A stretch of DNA of 64,000 nt from an uncultured Bacilli bacterium (GTDB lineage Bacteria; Bacillota_I; Bacilli_A; RF39; UBA660): positions 62,001 to 126,000 of the forward strand of contig CAKPNA010000001.1 in the NCBI GenBank assembly GCA_934168275.1. The letters are read 5' to 3'. Position numbers and translations under genes: made by a program. Shown here piece by piece: positions 54,047 to 63,164 of the stretch; positions within the stretch are counted from its first letter, which is position 1; every line of letters starts with the position of its first letter. Below the pieces are notes generated by a model. It did not search any database and was not told the origin of the DNA. It worked only from the letters and a program-made list of their open reading frames with translations.

Positions 54047-54486
54047 AACCCAAAATCATCCCCATTATCAAATAAATTTTCTGCAATTTCATCTAGTTTA
54101 TCAAAGTTATCCTGCATTAAATTATTATAACAATCTAATGCCCAAATTTCTAGACGATCATTAACCCCAATGATAACGCATTCTTTTTTAATTTTAGCAT
54201 ATTCAAATAAAGATGTAGGTATGTTGATTCTACCCTGCTTATCTAATTCACATACAGTTGCACTACTTAAGAAGAATCTAGTGAATGTTCTAGCATCTTT
54301 CTTAGTAAATGGAAGCATCTTTAACTTGGAAATAATCTTATTCCATTCATTCATTGGATAAACAAATAAACATCCATCTAATCCTTTAGTAAGAATAAAA
54401 GTATCTCCAATATCCTCTCTAAATCTGGAAGGTATAATTAATCTTTTCTTCTCATCAATATTATGACGATATTCTCCAATTAACAT
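54043..54486 (-). CDS. mraZ: transcriptional regulator MraZ
   Basis: 147 residues with two AbrB-like repeats: GEYRHNIDEKKRLIIPSRFR and TVCELDKQGRINIPTSLFEY. MraZ forms a ring and regulates its own dcw operon by binding direct repeats upstream. Such repeats are seen at 54494-54523. Ribosome site GGGGGAT, which overlaps the third repeat. Confidence 0.97.
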   Translation of the reverse strand: MLIGEYRHNIDEKKRLIIPSRFREDIGDTFILTKGLDGCLFVYPMNEWNKIISKLKMLPFTKKDARTFTRFFLSSATVCELDKQGRINIPTSLFEYAKIKKECVIIGVNDRLEIWALDCYNNLMQDNFDKLDEIAENLFDNGDDFGL

Positions 54487-54493
54487 AACTTAT

Positions 54494-54523
54494 CCCCCAC
54501 TTTCTTCCACTTTGTGCCACTCT
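54494..54523 (-). promoter_or_regulatory. MraZ-binding repeats
   Basis: Three direct repeats with exact 10-base period on the minus strand: AGAGTGGCAC, AAAGTGGAAG, AAAGTGGGGG. AAAGTGG repeats upstream of mraZ are the known MraZ target in Firmicutes and Mollicutes. The last copy runs into the ribosome site. Confidence 0.88.
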
Positions 54524-54636
54524 ACAATATTATAATATACTCTTTTTGATTGTTTGTAAACAATATTACTAAAACTTTACATTAATTTTACCAATTAAAA
54601 AAATTATTTTCAAAACAATTACATTATAAAATAACA

Positions 54637-54682
54637 AAAAAGCATAATATTAAGTTATATAATATAACCATATTATGCTTTT
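54637..54682 (-). terminator. terminator behind the second giant glycine-rich gene
   Basis: AAAAGCATAATA / TATTATGCTTTT outer stem with an inner GTTATA / TATAAC stem, then a T-rich run on the minus strand. Confidence 0.75.
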
Positions 54683-54690
54683 AAAATTTA

Positions 54691-57600
54691 TTATTTATAG
54701 CAATAACTATTATTCATTTTAGAATAACCTGTAGGACATGAATATGAAATGCATTTGTTACCAACTTGTTCTTCACCAGAAGCACAATAAATACCTAACC
54801 TCACACTATCACAACTTCTCGTCATTGTCGTATCACTTGGGCAATTACACGTCATTGCATTACATGAAGCTACAAGGACTTGATGACCACTACCAACTCT
54901 TTTCTGACAATCACAAGTACCATTTCGCCAATTTTCAAAGCCTTGATTCTCGTTCTTTGTAGTACTAATAACCTCTATACTACAACTACCCTTATTACCA
55001 GCCTTATCCTTTACATAATAAGTATATGTACCTACTGCAATATCTGCTATATCTTTACTAGTACTATTACTACCAGAATATGAACTACTCCAACCTTGAT
55101 AAACTATCGTATTATTATCAGTTGCAGTTGCTGTTAAACCACTTTCATTAGCACTCAATGTACAAGTAGGTGATGTTGTATCTTGCACTATTTTAAGTCC
55201 TAAGACAACCGTACAATTATTATTTGTTAAATCGCAAAAGTCAGGAGTTGAATACTTAGTATCCTGATTATACACCTTGCCAACATTAGAACAACCTGAT
55301 AAACATACCCACTCACTACCTTTAGCAACATAATTAACTCCAGGATCTATATTTATAAATGCAACATTATTATAATTTGCTAAATCAATAGTCTTCCCAT
55401 AACGTACTGTTTCTTCATAAACCTTACCATTTTGATATATAAGTCTTGTACTATCAGTAGTCCATGTATAACCGCCAGCACTACTAGTAATAGTTCCACC
55501 ATTAGTATTGTATCGTATAGCAACTTGATATACTCTTGAAACATTAAAGACATTTGATTTTAGCGATAAAATATTACCTAATAAATCAACAACCCTTGAA
55601 CATACATAATATGTACCAGTCTCTGAAATATCAAATGAATATGTATTAGATTCACTTTTTTTATAACCAGTAGTAGGACAAGTAGCACTTGTACTAAGAT
55701 AATATTCATAATGGTCAATACCAGTATCATCAGTAGCATTAATACTAACATTAATAGTATTATAACTTTTAGTAGCATTCATTGTTCCAACCGGTGGATT
55801 AGATTCATTAGTTCTAGTATTACGGATAATTACAATACCTGTGCCACCAGCTCCGGCTCCTCCAATAGAACCATTAGTAGAAGTACCAGAACCGCAAGCA
55901 CCGCCTCCGCCGCCACCACCGGATCCTGTATTAGCAGTTCCTGCACTACCGGCATAAGCACCAATTGACGTCCATTTATTATTAACTTTATTGAAGCTGC
56001 ATCCTTGGCCACCTTTTCCACCGCCATCAGCGCCACCATCTTTTCCGAGTGCTGCCGTACCACCTGAACCGGTACTAACACCTTGTGTCCCAAAACCACC
56101 ACCGGCACCGTATCGTTTATTTCCTTCTTCATTGAATTCATAATTACCATCAATACCATTACCATCAGAACCGTTTTTAACAGTTACACCTATCGCACCA
56201 TAATTGTTTGTTTCAGTAGACAATCTTCCGGCTCCACCAACACCAGCTGTTGCTGAAAAACCAGTTGTATTAGAAAACGTTGCAGCCGGAGCAGTACTGC
56301 CGGCAAGAGCAGTAAAGTAAGCGGTACTACCAACACCAAATGATGAATTTTCTGTAGCAGCACCAACCACAATTGAATAACTTGTTCCCGTAGAAATCGC
56401 AATTCTTTTAACTGTTATAGCAGAGCCGCCTCCGCCGCCTCCGCCGCCGGCACTATTTCCACTATACCTAGTACCACTTGCACCATTACCACCGCCACCA
56501 ACAACGAAAGCATCAATTCCATCAGAAGCAGATGAACACCCCAAATCAGAAACATTAAGTGTCCCAGAAGTTAAAAAACGAATTTTCCAATTGCCTGCAT
56601 AAGTACCAACATCAGTAATTATTGTATTATTGTCATCAACAATTTCATAATTACCTGTATAAGTAAAAGTTGGAACACTACATGCTCTTTCCCATTTAGC
56701 ATATAAAGTATGATCACTTTCACTAGCCAAATCAGAATCACTAGTAACTAAAGTTCCTTGGCCGTTTGGCTCAGTATACCATCCACCAAATATATATCCT
56801 TTTTTATAAGGTACCGCTAACGTACCATAACCTTGTGAATACGTCACAATATAATTTGCATTTCCTGAAAGAGTTATTTTAGCAGCACCATTACCACTTT
56901 TTGCATAATCACTAGTTGGAACATCTGATACATTAGTTGTAGTATATGTTTTTGCAGCAGTCTCAGTAGAAGTAGTGCAATTATAGCAATACATATATTT
57001 ATTAGTTAATAAACTATTGTCAATATATCCAGAGCCACCAGCACCACCAGATGCACAATTACTACCACTTTTAAAGCTTGCAGCACCTCCGCCATAATAA
57101 CCGCCGCCACCGCCACCAGCACCATATGTGCCTTGTGCCGAAGAACCATTTGGAGCATTTCCACCATAGCCAAATCCTGCGGCTGTACAATCAGAATCAC
57201 CACTGTTACCAATTCCATTTTGTGTTCCACCGGTTGGAGAATAACAACCTCCAGTTCCAGCATTTCCTGTTGCTCCACCGCCAGAACCTCCAGCATTTAG
57301 GCTCTCACTAATTCCGCCACCGCCACCAGACACTATTAAAATTGATGATAGTGAATTAGATAATGACTTTAACAAACCAGATTTTGTTGCTATATGAGTA
57401 GCACCACCGCCACCATAACCGGCATTTGATACAGAACCAGCAATATTTTGCCCTGTACCACCACCATTATAACCTCCGGCATTTTTTTGACCTTGGCCAC
57501 CAACATTTACATAAAGTAAAGTCCCTTTTTGCAAAATAACATTACCAACTGAATAGCCTCCATAACCTCCTGGCTTTGATGTTGCACTTCCACCTTGAGC

Positions 57601-58392
57601 ACCCCATACCTCTAATTTATATGTTCCAGTATAAGGAACTGTATATGTATGTTGATTAACTTCAGTATAAGTCGATTCAATAGAGCCACCTTGCATATCA
57701 AGACTTACATTTATTTTATTTGCTTCAAAAACTACCTGACAAGAAACATTATTAGTTATATTAGATAAAGTTAATATATTATTTGAAAGCGTTCCACCAC
57801 AAGTATTTGATTTATACTTATATCCTTTATTAGGTACTATTTGATATTTAACAGTTCCACTCTTAGCAGATAACTTAATATTAGGCTTTACTTTACCATA
57901 AGCTGAATCATTAGAAGTAACAATAGCCTTGTAATAAGCCCCTTTATTTATAGCAGTCGCGTTGCTTGGTAATGTCATAGTATCTGATTCAAAACCAACT
58001 ACATCCTTTAAACTAATAGTAATATTACTACCACTATTATTTTGAACAAACAATCTAACTACTCCTACTTTCTTACTTTCTATCACTCCATTAGCATTTA
58101 AATCTCCAATATTAACTACACTAATATTAGAATTTGCTCCCTCTAAATAAAGTAAATACGACATATTAAATGAGTTAGGATTACTAACCTTAACATCAAC
58201 TATTTTACTATCATAACTAGGTATTACTATTTGCCTATTAGTTCTATCACCTAAGACAATATTAAATAAATAATCAGCCTTACTACTATTACCTTCAGTA
58301 ATAGTTGTATCAACAGCAAATGTCCCTATTAATGATACAATACCTATTATAAATATTAAACTCAATCCTATATATATCGTTCTTTTCTTCAT
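54691..58392 (-). CDS. second giant surface protein with ALK-type glycine-rich domain
   Basis: ~1233 residues from the ATG at 58392 (AGGTGAT). The N-terminal ~240 residues are very close to the paralogue at 24089-28099 (KRTIYIGLSLIFIIGIVSLI, TFAVDTTITEGNSSKADYLF). Then ~245-475 the ALK/LTK-type glycine-rich domain (YTVPYTGTYKLEVWGAQGG, GGGGGGYYGGGAASF), ~485-565 an InlB B-type repeat (KKGYIFGGWYTEPNGQG), ~565-870 the second glycine-rich domain (GGTGIVIIRNT), then Ig-like segments, and a cysteine-rich tail (~1150-1233: GTCDCQKRVGSG, MTCNCPSD, YSCPTGYSKMNNSYCYK). The domain order differs from the paralogue. No LPxTG. Exported; an adhesin or matrix role is inferred. Confidence 0.8.
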   Translation of the reverse strand: MKKRTIYIGLSLIFIIGIVSLIGTFAVDTTITEGNSSKADYLFNIVLGDRTNRQIVIPSYDSKIVDVKVSNPNSFNMSYLLYLEGANSNISVVNIGDLNANGVIESKKVGVVRLFVQNNSGSNITISLKDVVGFESDTMTLPSNATAINKGAYYKAIVTSNDSAYGKVKPNIKLSAKSGTVKYQIVPNKGYKYKSNTCGGTLSNNILTLSNITNNVSCQVVFEANKINVSLDMQGGSIESTYTEVNQHTYTVPYTGTYKLEVWGAQGGSATSKPGGYGGYSVGNVILQKGTLLYVNVGGQGQKNAGGYNGGGTGQNIAGSVSNAGYGGGGATHIATKSGLLKSLSNSLSSILIVSGGGGGISESLNAGGSGGGATGNAGTGGCYSPTGGTQNGIGNSGDSDCTAAGFGYGGNAPNGSSAQGTYGAGGGGGGYYGGGAASFKSGSNCASGGAGGSGYIDNSLLTNKYMYCYNCTTSTETAAKTYTTTNVSDVPTSDYAKSGNGAAKITLSGNANYIVTYSQGYGTLAVPYKKGYIFGGWYTEPNGQGTLVTSDSDLASESDHTLYAKWERACSVPTFTYTGNYEIVDDNNTIITDVGTYAGNWKIRFLTSGTLNVSDLGCSSASDGIDAFVVGGGGNGASGTRYSGNSAGGGGGGGGSAITVKRIAISTGTSYSIVVGAATENSSFGVGSTAYFTALAGSTAPAATFSNTTGFSATAGVGGAGRLSTETNNYGAIGVTVKNGSDGNGIDGNYEFNEEGNKRYGAGGGFGTQGVSTGSGGTAALGKDGGADGGGKGGQGCSFNKVNNKWTSIGAYAGSAGTANTGSGGGGGGGACGSGTSTNGSIGGAGAGGTGIVIIRNTRTNESNPPVGTMNATKSYNTINVSINATDDTGIDHYEYYLSTSATCPTTGYKKSESNTYSFDISETGTYYVCSRVVDLLGNILSLKSNVFNVSRVYQVAIRYNTNGGTITSSAGGYTWTTDSTRLIYQNGKVYEETVRYGKTIDLANYNNVAFINIDPGVNYVAKGSEWVCLSGCSNVGKVYNQDTKYSTPDFCDLTNNNCTVVLGLKIVQDTTSPTCTLSANESGLTATATDNNTIVYQGWSSSYSGSNSTSKDIADIAVGTYTYYVKDKAGNKGSCSIEVISTTKNENQGFENWRNGTCDCQKRVGSGHQVLVASCNAMTCNCPSDTTMTRSCDSVRLGIYCASGEEQVGNKCISYSCPTGYSKMNNSYCYK

Positions 58393-58491
58393 ATATAATA
58401 TCACCTAAAACTAATTATTAACCCTTTCTTTTTTTAATAAATATTCTTGATAGCAATAACTATCACTTATATATTCTCTATCTTCTACTAG

Positions 58492-58520
58492 ATTATAGCA
58501 TACTATTTATTTTTTGTCAT
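58492..58520 (-). promoter_or_regulatory. promoter of the second giant glycine-rich gene
   Basis: ATGACA (58520-58515) and TATAAT (58497-58492), 17-base spacer, in the same AATGACA..GCTATAAT context as leader A. The leader here is only ~100 bases and has no G tract and no attenuator hairpin, only a short GATAGTTATTGCTATC repeat. Confidence 0.7.
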
Positions 58521-58530
58521 TATTTTACTA

Positions 58531-58564
58531 ACAAAAAAACTAAGAAAACATAATTCTCTTAGTT
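58531..58564 (-). terminator. terminator behind the RNase J paralogue
   Basis: AACTAAGA / TCTTAGTT stem, 11-base loop, T-run on the minus strand. Confidence 0.75.
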
Positions 58565-60211
58565 CTATATTTCTTGCATAACTGTAATAATCATTGGCTT
58601 ATTACCAGTCATATTAAATAAATAGTTAGATAATTCTTCTCTAATAGTATTCTTTATCTTAGTATAATCTATATAATTAGGATAAGTATTATCTGTAATA
58701 ACCTTACTACATATCTCTTTAATTTTATTAACTATTTCTGTAGAATCTTTAACATAGATAAATCCTCTAGTTAATATTTCAGGTCCCACTAAAATCTTCT
58801 TAGTCTTTTTATTCATAGTAGCTGTAATAATTATAATACCATTTTGACTAAGTAATTCTCTATCTTTCAAAACTACTTCTCCAATATCATCACTACTATC
58901 TCCATCAATTGAAATAGATCCTGTTGGTATCTTTAAATAGTCTTCTACTAATTCACCATTTTCAAATGTTGCTACACAACCATTTTCTTTTAATATAATA
59001 TTTTCCGGAGGGATACCAACCATCTCTGCTAAATTAGCATTAGCTACCTGATTACGATATTCGCCTTTAATTGGAAAATAATACTTTGGTTGCATAAGTT
59101 CTAACATCATCATTAAATCTTCACTTGAAGCATGATATGATAAATATTTCTTAGGAGATAATATAACACTATCTGCTCCTATTTTAGCAATATCATCAAG
59201 CATCTTATAAAAAGTCTTTTCTCTTCCTTCATATATTGGAGTAGCCAAAAAAACTGTATCAGTAGGTTCTATTTTAACAAACTTATCATAACCGTTAATA
59301 ATTCTAATCATATTAGCATATGGTTTTTCTCTCTCATTAGTATTTAGTATAATAGCATTTTTATCATTAAGATTAGATAAATCTCCAATGAACTTTCTAT
59401 CAATATTTAAATAACCATTATCTAGTGAATAATTAACTATATTTTGAAGCCTCTTTCCCATAATAACTATCTTTTTATCCGTCTTCATAACTTCATTAAA
59501 TAATTCTTGTATTCTATATAAATGGGAATTCAAAACATTAAATATTATTCTACCAGGTGCTTTATTTAAAGTCTTAGCAATTAATCCTTCAATACGATGG
59601 TTAGGAGTTGTATAACCTGTTCTATCAGCATATATCGATTCACTAAGTAAACATAATACTCCTTGTTTACCAATATATGCTAACTTACCAATATCTGTCT
59701 GATAAGATCCTCTCATAACCGCATCAAAGACAAAATCACTTCCATAGAATATCACCCCATCGTTAGTATATACGGCATATCCAAAATTATCCGGTATAGA
59801 ATGTGATAAACTAACTGGAAATACTTTAACACTACCAATAGTAATTGCTTTATTAACCTTTATCTCTACTAAATTAGTAGTATCCACTTTATAGCTTTCA
59901 AACTCTTTTCTAACAATATCCATAGTAAATTTAGAACCATATACTTTAACATTATCTAAATACTTATAAATATCTACTAAAGCCCCCACATTCTCATCAT
60001 GACCATGTGTTAAAAAAACACCCTTTATTCTTTTTACATTTTGTTTTAAATAATCAATATTAGGAATACTATAATCAATTCCTAATGTATATTCATCACT
60101 ATATTTTAGCCCAGCCTCAAACACAAGAATATCGTCATCTATTTCCATGACAAACATATTCTTACCATTTTCATTAAGACCCCCTAGACTAAATAACTTT
60201 ATCTTACTCAT
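58565..60211 (-). CDS. RNase J-family protein with degenerate active site (J2-like)
   Basis: 548 residues with metallo-beta-lactamase plus beta-CASP layout and the RNase J C-terminal domain. The metal motif HxHxDH reads HGHDEN (69-74), so the Asp and last His are lost. SGHA is replaced by YHASSEDL and PVHGEYR by PIKGEYR. LSHSIPDNFGYAV and GSDFVFD keep the fold. B. subtilis RNase J2 also has a weakened site and works as a partner of J1, so this is probably a J2-type subunit in mRNA decay. Ribosome site AAAGGAG. Confidence 0.85.
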   Translation of the reverse strand: MSKIKLFSLGGLNENGKNMFVMEIDDDILVFEAGLKYSDEYTLGIDYSIPNIDYLKQNVKRIKGVFLTHGHDENVGALVDIYKYLDNVKVYGSKFTMDIVRKEFESYKVDTTNLVEIKVNKAITIGSVKVFPVSLSHSIPDNFGYAVYTNDGVIFYGSDFVFDAVMRGSYQTDIGKLAYIGKQGVLCLLSESIYADRTGYTTPNHRIEGLIAKTLNKAPGRIIFNVLNSHLYRIQELFNEVMKTDKKIVIMGKRLQNIVNYSLDNGYLNIDRKFIGDLSNLNDKNAIILNTNEREKPYANMIRIINGYDKFVKIEPTDTVFLATPIYEGREKTFYKMLDDIAKIGADSVILSPKKYLSYHASSEDLMMMLELMQPKYYFPIKGEYRNQVANANLAEMVGIPPENIILKENGCVATFENGELVEDYLKIPTGSISIDGDSSDDIGEVVLKDRELLSQNGIIIITATMNKKTKKILVGPEILTRGFIYVKDSTEIVNKIKEICSKVITDNTYPNYIDYTKIKNTIREELSNYLFNMTGNKPMIITVMQEI

Positions 60212-60288
60212 TATTCTCCTTTCCTAATAAAGTTCTAAAGACTTATAAATTGTATCAAAAAAAAATATATTTGTCAAACGAGCATACT

Positions 60289-60780
60289 CTATTTAACATC
60301 TATTATTCTCTTAAACTTATTATCGCTTTCTCTAATAAATTTATCTATTAATCTACTTTGTTCCTTTGTTTCAGCATATGCTGTAATAGCAATAGTCTTC
60401 TTCCAATCTTTCGTATAAGCATCCGTTGTTAAATTAGTTATTTTATTATCTTTCAAAAAATCTCTAAGTAAAATCATTTCTTCTTTATTATCAGACAAGA
60501 TAACATTTACGTATGTTTTCTCTTTAGAAAATTTATTACTTATAACAAGTGCTAATAAAGTTCCAACACCACTTGCTAAAGCAATTATGTAAATCATATA
60601 TTCCTGATTACCACTTACTGCATCAATTAGTTTATAAAATATAATTTGACTAATAACCACCGTAAATGAAGCTAAGATTGATCTATTCTTTTGGATTAAA
60701 ATAGTCTTACTAGTACCTAACATATTATCAAATACTTTAATAAAAAAAACAACAATAATATTTATAATAATGACTGTCAT
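60289..60780 (-). CDS. UPF0316 membrane protein (DUF2179/DUF5698)
   Basis: 163 residues from the ATG at 60780 (AAAGGAG). Three N-terminal membrane helices (IIINIIVVFFIKVFDN, ASFTVVISQIIFYKLI, YMIYIIALASGVGTLLALVI), then a cytoplasmic DUF2179-type alpha/beta domain with RDFLKDNKITNLTTDAYTKD. KVFDNMLGTSKTI is a family block. Function unknown in all species. It is upstream of the RNase J paralogue by 77 bases. Confidence 0.85.
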   Translation of the reverse strand: MTVIIINIIVVFFIKVFDNMLGTSKTILIQKNRSILASFTVVISQIIFYKLIDAVSGNQEYMIYIIALASGVGTLLALVISNKFSKEKTYVNVILSDNKEEMILLRDFLKDNKITNLTTDAYTKDWKKTIAITAYAETKEQSRLIDKFIRESDNKFKRIIDVK

Positions 60781-60857
60781 TTTTAACTCCTTTCTAAACG
60801 CAATATAAAATATTACCAAATTATTTATATTTTTTCAACCTTAAAATAAATATTTTC

Positions 60858-60887
60858 TTGACTTTACATACTATTTAATTATATAAT
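60858..60887 (+). promoter_or_regulatory. promoter of rpsD
   Basis: TTGACT (60858-60863) and TATAAT (60882-60887), 18-base spacer. Confidence 0.8.
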
Positions 60888-61030
60888 ATTAATGCATTTG
60901 GCAGCAGACTAATCATATTTTGTAATGTGTAATGTATAAGTAACTTATTTTGCTGCATAAGCGAAAGTCAAAATAATACACCCTATAAAATAGCTTAGTT
61001 ATCTCCAAAATAGCAGAAGGAGGAAAAATT
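60888..61030 (+). promoter_or_regulatory. structured rpsD leader (S4 autoregulation element)
   Basis: A ~140-base leader with long-range complementarity: GGCAGCAGA near 60900 can pair with TTTTGCTGC near 60950, and CATTACAC-like segments lie between. Firmicute rpsD genes have such a leader, which S4 binds to repress its own translation. I did not fold it; the class assignment rests on position and on the GCAGCA/TGCTGC pairing. Confidence 0.6.
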
Positions 61031-61636
61031 ATGGCAAGATATACTGGCCCAAATAACAAACAAGCTAGAAGAGTTTCTTTCTCAATTCTTGAAAATGGTA
61101 AAGATATTGCAAAAAGACCTTACGGTCCAGGACAACATGGTAAAGATAAGAAAAGAAAACCTTCAAACTATTCAATTCAGTTAACTGAAAAACAAAAAGT
61201 AAGATTCATGTATGGAATTAGTGAAAAACAATTCGAAAAATTAGTAAATGAATCTGGTAAAATGAAAGGTGTTCATGGTGAAAACTTACTTATATTACTA
61301 GAAAGTAGATTAGATAACCTAGTTTATAGAGCAGGTTTTGCTACTACTAGAAGAGGTGCAAGACAATTAGTTAACCACGGACATATCACTGTAAATGGTA
61401 AGAAAGTTAATATTCCATCTTACAGAGTTAAAATTGGCGATGTAATATCATTAAAAGAATCTTCAATGAATCATACAGGAGTAGAAATTGCTTTAGCTAA
61501 CAAGCCAAAGAGAGTTGATTTCATTAATTATGATGAATCTAAAAAACAAGCTACTTATGTAAGATATCCTGAAAGAAGCGAATTGAACGCTGACATTAAT
61601 GAAGCATTAATCGTTGAATTCTACAGTAGAGTTTAA
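61031..61636 (+). CDS. rpsD: 30S ribosomal protein S4
   Basis: 201 residues. N-terminal MARYTGPNNKQARRVSFSIL, KRPYGPGQHGKDKKRKPSNY, EKQKVRFMYGISEKQF, and the S4 RNA-binding domain LLESRLDNLVYRAGFATTRR, ARQLVNHGHITVNGKKVNIP. There are no zinc cysteines (C- form). It nucleates 30S assembly on 16S rRNA. Ribosome site AGAAGGAGG. Confidence 0.98.
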   Translation: MARYTGPNNKQARRVSFSILENGKDIAKRPYGPGQHGKDKKRKPSNYSIQLTEKQKVRFMYGISEKQFEKLVNESGKMKGVHGENLLILLESRLDNLVYRAGFATTRRGARQLVNHGHITVNGKKVNIPSYRVKIGDVISLKESSMNHTGVEIALANKPKRVDFINYDESKKQATYVRYPERSELNADINEALIVEFYSRV

Positions 61637-61646
61637 TAAAACCATT

Positions 61647-61672
61647 CCATCACTTCACAGTGATGGATTTTT
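61647..61672 (+). terminator. terminator behind rpsD
   Basis: CCATCACT / AGTGATGG perfect 8-bp stem, 4-base loop TCAC, then ATTTTTT. Confidence 0.92.
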
Positions 61673-61674
61673 TG

Positions 61675-61770
61675 TTTCTTGGAGGCACTTATACACCTCG
61701 TCCACAGACATAAGTTCCGATAATCGCTACCGACTTGATATTTATCACAAAGAAAATTTGCTCGTAATGT
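61675..61770. other. G+C-richer non-coding block, possible structured RNA
   Basis: A stretch between the rpsD terminator and the Alg13-like gene, close to half G+C, without an open frame. It has several complementary pieces: TTTCTT (61675-61680) with AAGAAA (~61751-61756), GGAGG with CCTC, AAGT..ACTT, GATA..TATC. This would fold into a multibranched structure. I could not match it to a known RNA. Orientation is undecided. Confidence 0.35.
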
Positions 61771-61835
61771 AATATAATTACATCACCCTATAATAGATAT
61801 ATAAATAAATCTACAAAATTAACTAAATTTAACCA

Positions 61836-61868
61836 TTTAAAAAGTTAGGCTAGCAAAAACCTAACTCT
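61836..61868 (-). terminator. terminator behind the Alg13-like gene
   Basis: AGTTAGG / CCTAACT stem and 10-base loop, T-run on the minus strand. Confidence 0.75.
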
Positions 61869-62343
61869 TTTCTATTTCTCTATCAATTAAATTAATCATA
61901 TTATCAGTATTACTTTTAAACTTCTTAGGTTTAAATTTAGAAGAATCTTTTATTAACTTATCAATATCATCAAAGTTATCTAGTTTTAATATATATCCTT
62001 CTTTTGAAAAATTATCTATTATTTGTAATTGATGATCATTCACATGCTCATTATATTTACTTAAACGAGCTGCCGCAATTACCTTTTTGTTATTTTTTAA
62101 ACCGGTTATAATCGAACCTACTCCACCATGTGTTATTAATAAATCACATTTCTTGATCATTTCATCAAACTCATCCATAGGTATTAAATCAAATATTTTC
62201 ATATACTTTGACTTAAAATCTGCCGAACAACCTGCTTGAACAATTACTTCATCATCAATCAAATGTTTATCTAGTTTAACTTCAAGAGCCTCTAATATTC
62301 GATAAAATTGTTTATCTTGTGTACCTAATGTAACTAATATCAT
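61861..62343 (-). CDS. Alg13-like glycosyltransferase catalytic subunit (EpsF/PssE type)
   Basis: 160 residues from the ATG at 62343, which overlaps the stop of the Alg14-like gene (TAATG) and has GGGGGGTGG upstream. It is the C-terminal half of a GT-B fold: MILVTLGTQDKQFYRILEAL at the start and the UDP-binding stretch CDLLITHGGVGSIITGLKNN, then VIAAARLSKYNEHVNDHQLQ. Such proteins work only with an Alg14-like membrane partner, here encoded next to it. Product: a sugar added to a lipid-linked exopolysaccharide or wall glycan precursor. Confidence 0.9.
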   Translation of the reverse strand: MILVTLGTQDKQFYRILEALEVKLDKHLIDDEVIVQAGCSADFKSKYMKIFDLIPMDEFDEMIKKCDLLITHGGVGSIITGLKNNKKVIAAARLSKYNEHVNDHQLQIIDNFSKEGYILKLDNFDDIDKLIKDSSKFKPKKFKSNTDNMINLIDREIEKS

Positions 62344-63152
62344 TAATAAATCCACCCCCCATATATTGCTTTAGGATATAACTCTAACATACTTTCCCAT
62401 TGTACTACAAAAGTATTAGCAATCGGATATACTAGCTTACCAGCTACAGTCTTAGTGGTACTATTAGCAAATGTTTCAATAAATATAACCTTACTACCAA
62501 GTATACGGCCTATATAACACATTGGCACAGCTGTATGCGTACCGGTAGTTACTATAACATCCGGTCTTATCTTTAAATACAATATAAAAGATTTAATAAT
62601 ATTAAAGGAAAATATAAAGAAATAAGTAAATAAATTCTTCTTAGTACCATATACTAAATAACTAACATTATTATATTTATCTTTCAAATTCTTATTAGAC
62701 TTTGTCTTTTCAGTAATTAAATAACTATCATATTTTGTAATCAATGACTTTAACTGTAATAATTCATTTAAATGACCACCCGTACTGGATATAAATATAA
62801 CTTTCTTCTTATCATTTTTTTTAAATAATAAAGTAAATATATAACATAATATTAACTCTATAATTATAACTATTACTTTTAATAATATATTATTCTCTAT
62901 TCCAAACAAAGTTATTAATATATTCATAAGTATTATATCTACTAAAAATATTACTATTCCGCTAAATATAAACTTATTTATTGAACTCATAACCTTATAT
63001 TTTTTATTAATAAAATAACTTATTATTAGTCCATTTATAAATGATATAACACTAGCTAGCCACCAACTCATACTACCCATACATAGACAATATATACCAA
63101 AGCATAAAACTCCTACGCCAATATAGCACATTATCTTACTTAATTTCTTCAT
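62343..63152 (-). CDS. Alg14-like membrane subunit with N-terminal four-helix membrane domain
   Basis: 269 residues. Residues ~120-269 are the Alg14/PssD/EpsE-type half: KVIFISSTGGHLNELLQLKS, then IRPDVIVTTGTHTAVPMCYI and FIETFANSTTKTVAGKLVYP, ending VVQWESMLELYPKAIYGG. The first ~110 residues add about four membrane helices, as a fused domain; bacterial Alg14-like proteins usually have only one. It recruits the Alg13-like subunit to the membrane. Upstream is a family 2 glycosyltransferase, so this is part of a glycan assembly cluster. Confidence 0.88.
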   Translation of the reverse strand: MKKLSKIMCYIGVGVLCFGIYCLCMGSMSWWLASVISFINGLIISYFINKKYKVMSSINKFIFSGIVIFLVDIILMNILITLFGIENNILLKVIVIIIELILCYIFTLLFKKNDKKKVIFISSTGGHLNELLQLKSLITKYDSYLITEKTKSNKNLKDKYNNVSYLVYGTKKNLFTYFFIFSFNIIKSFILYLKIRPDVIVTTGTHTAVPMCYIGRILGSKVIFIETFANSTTKTVAGKLVYPIANTFVVQWESMLELYPKAIYGGWIY

Positions 63153-63164
63153 ATTAACTTCTCC

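Noticed and set aside
55830..57311. Long open frames on the other strand and in other frames of the glycine-rich genes
   Set aside because: They arise from GGN/GCN-rich repeats that avoid stop codons; they lack ribosome sites and have no family features.
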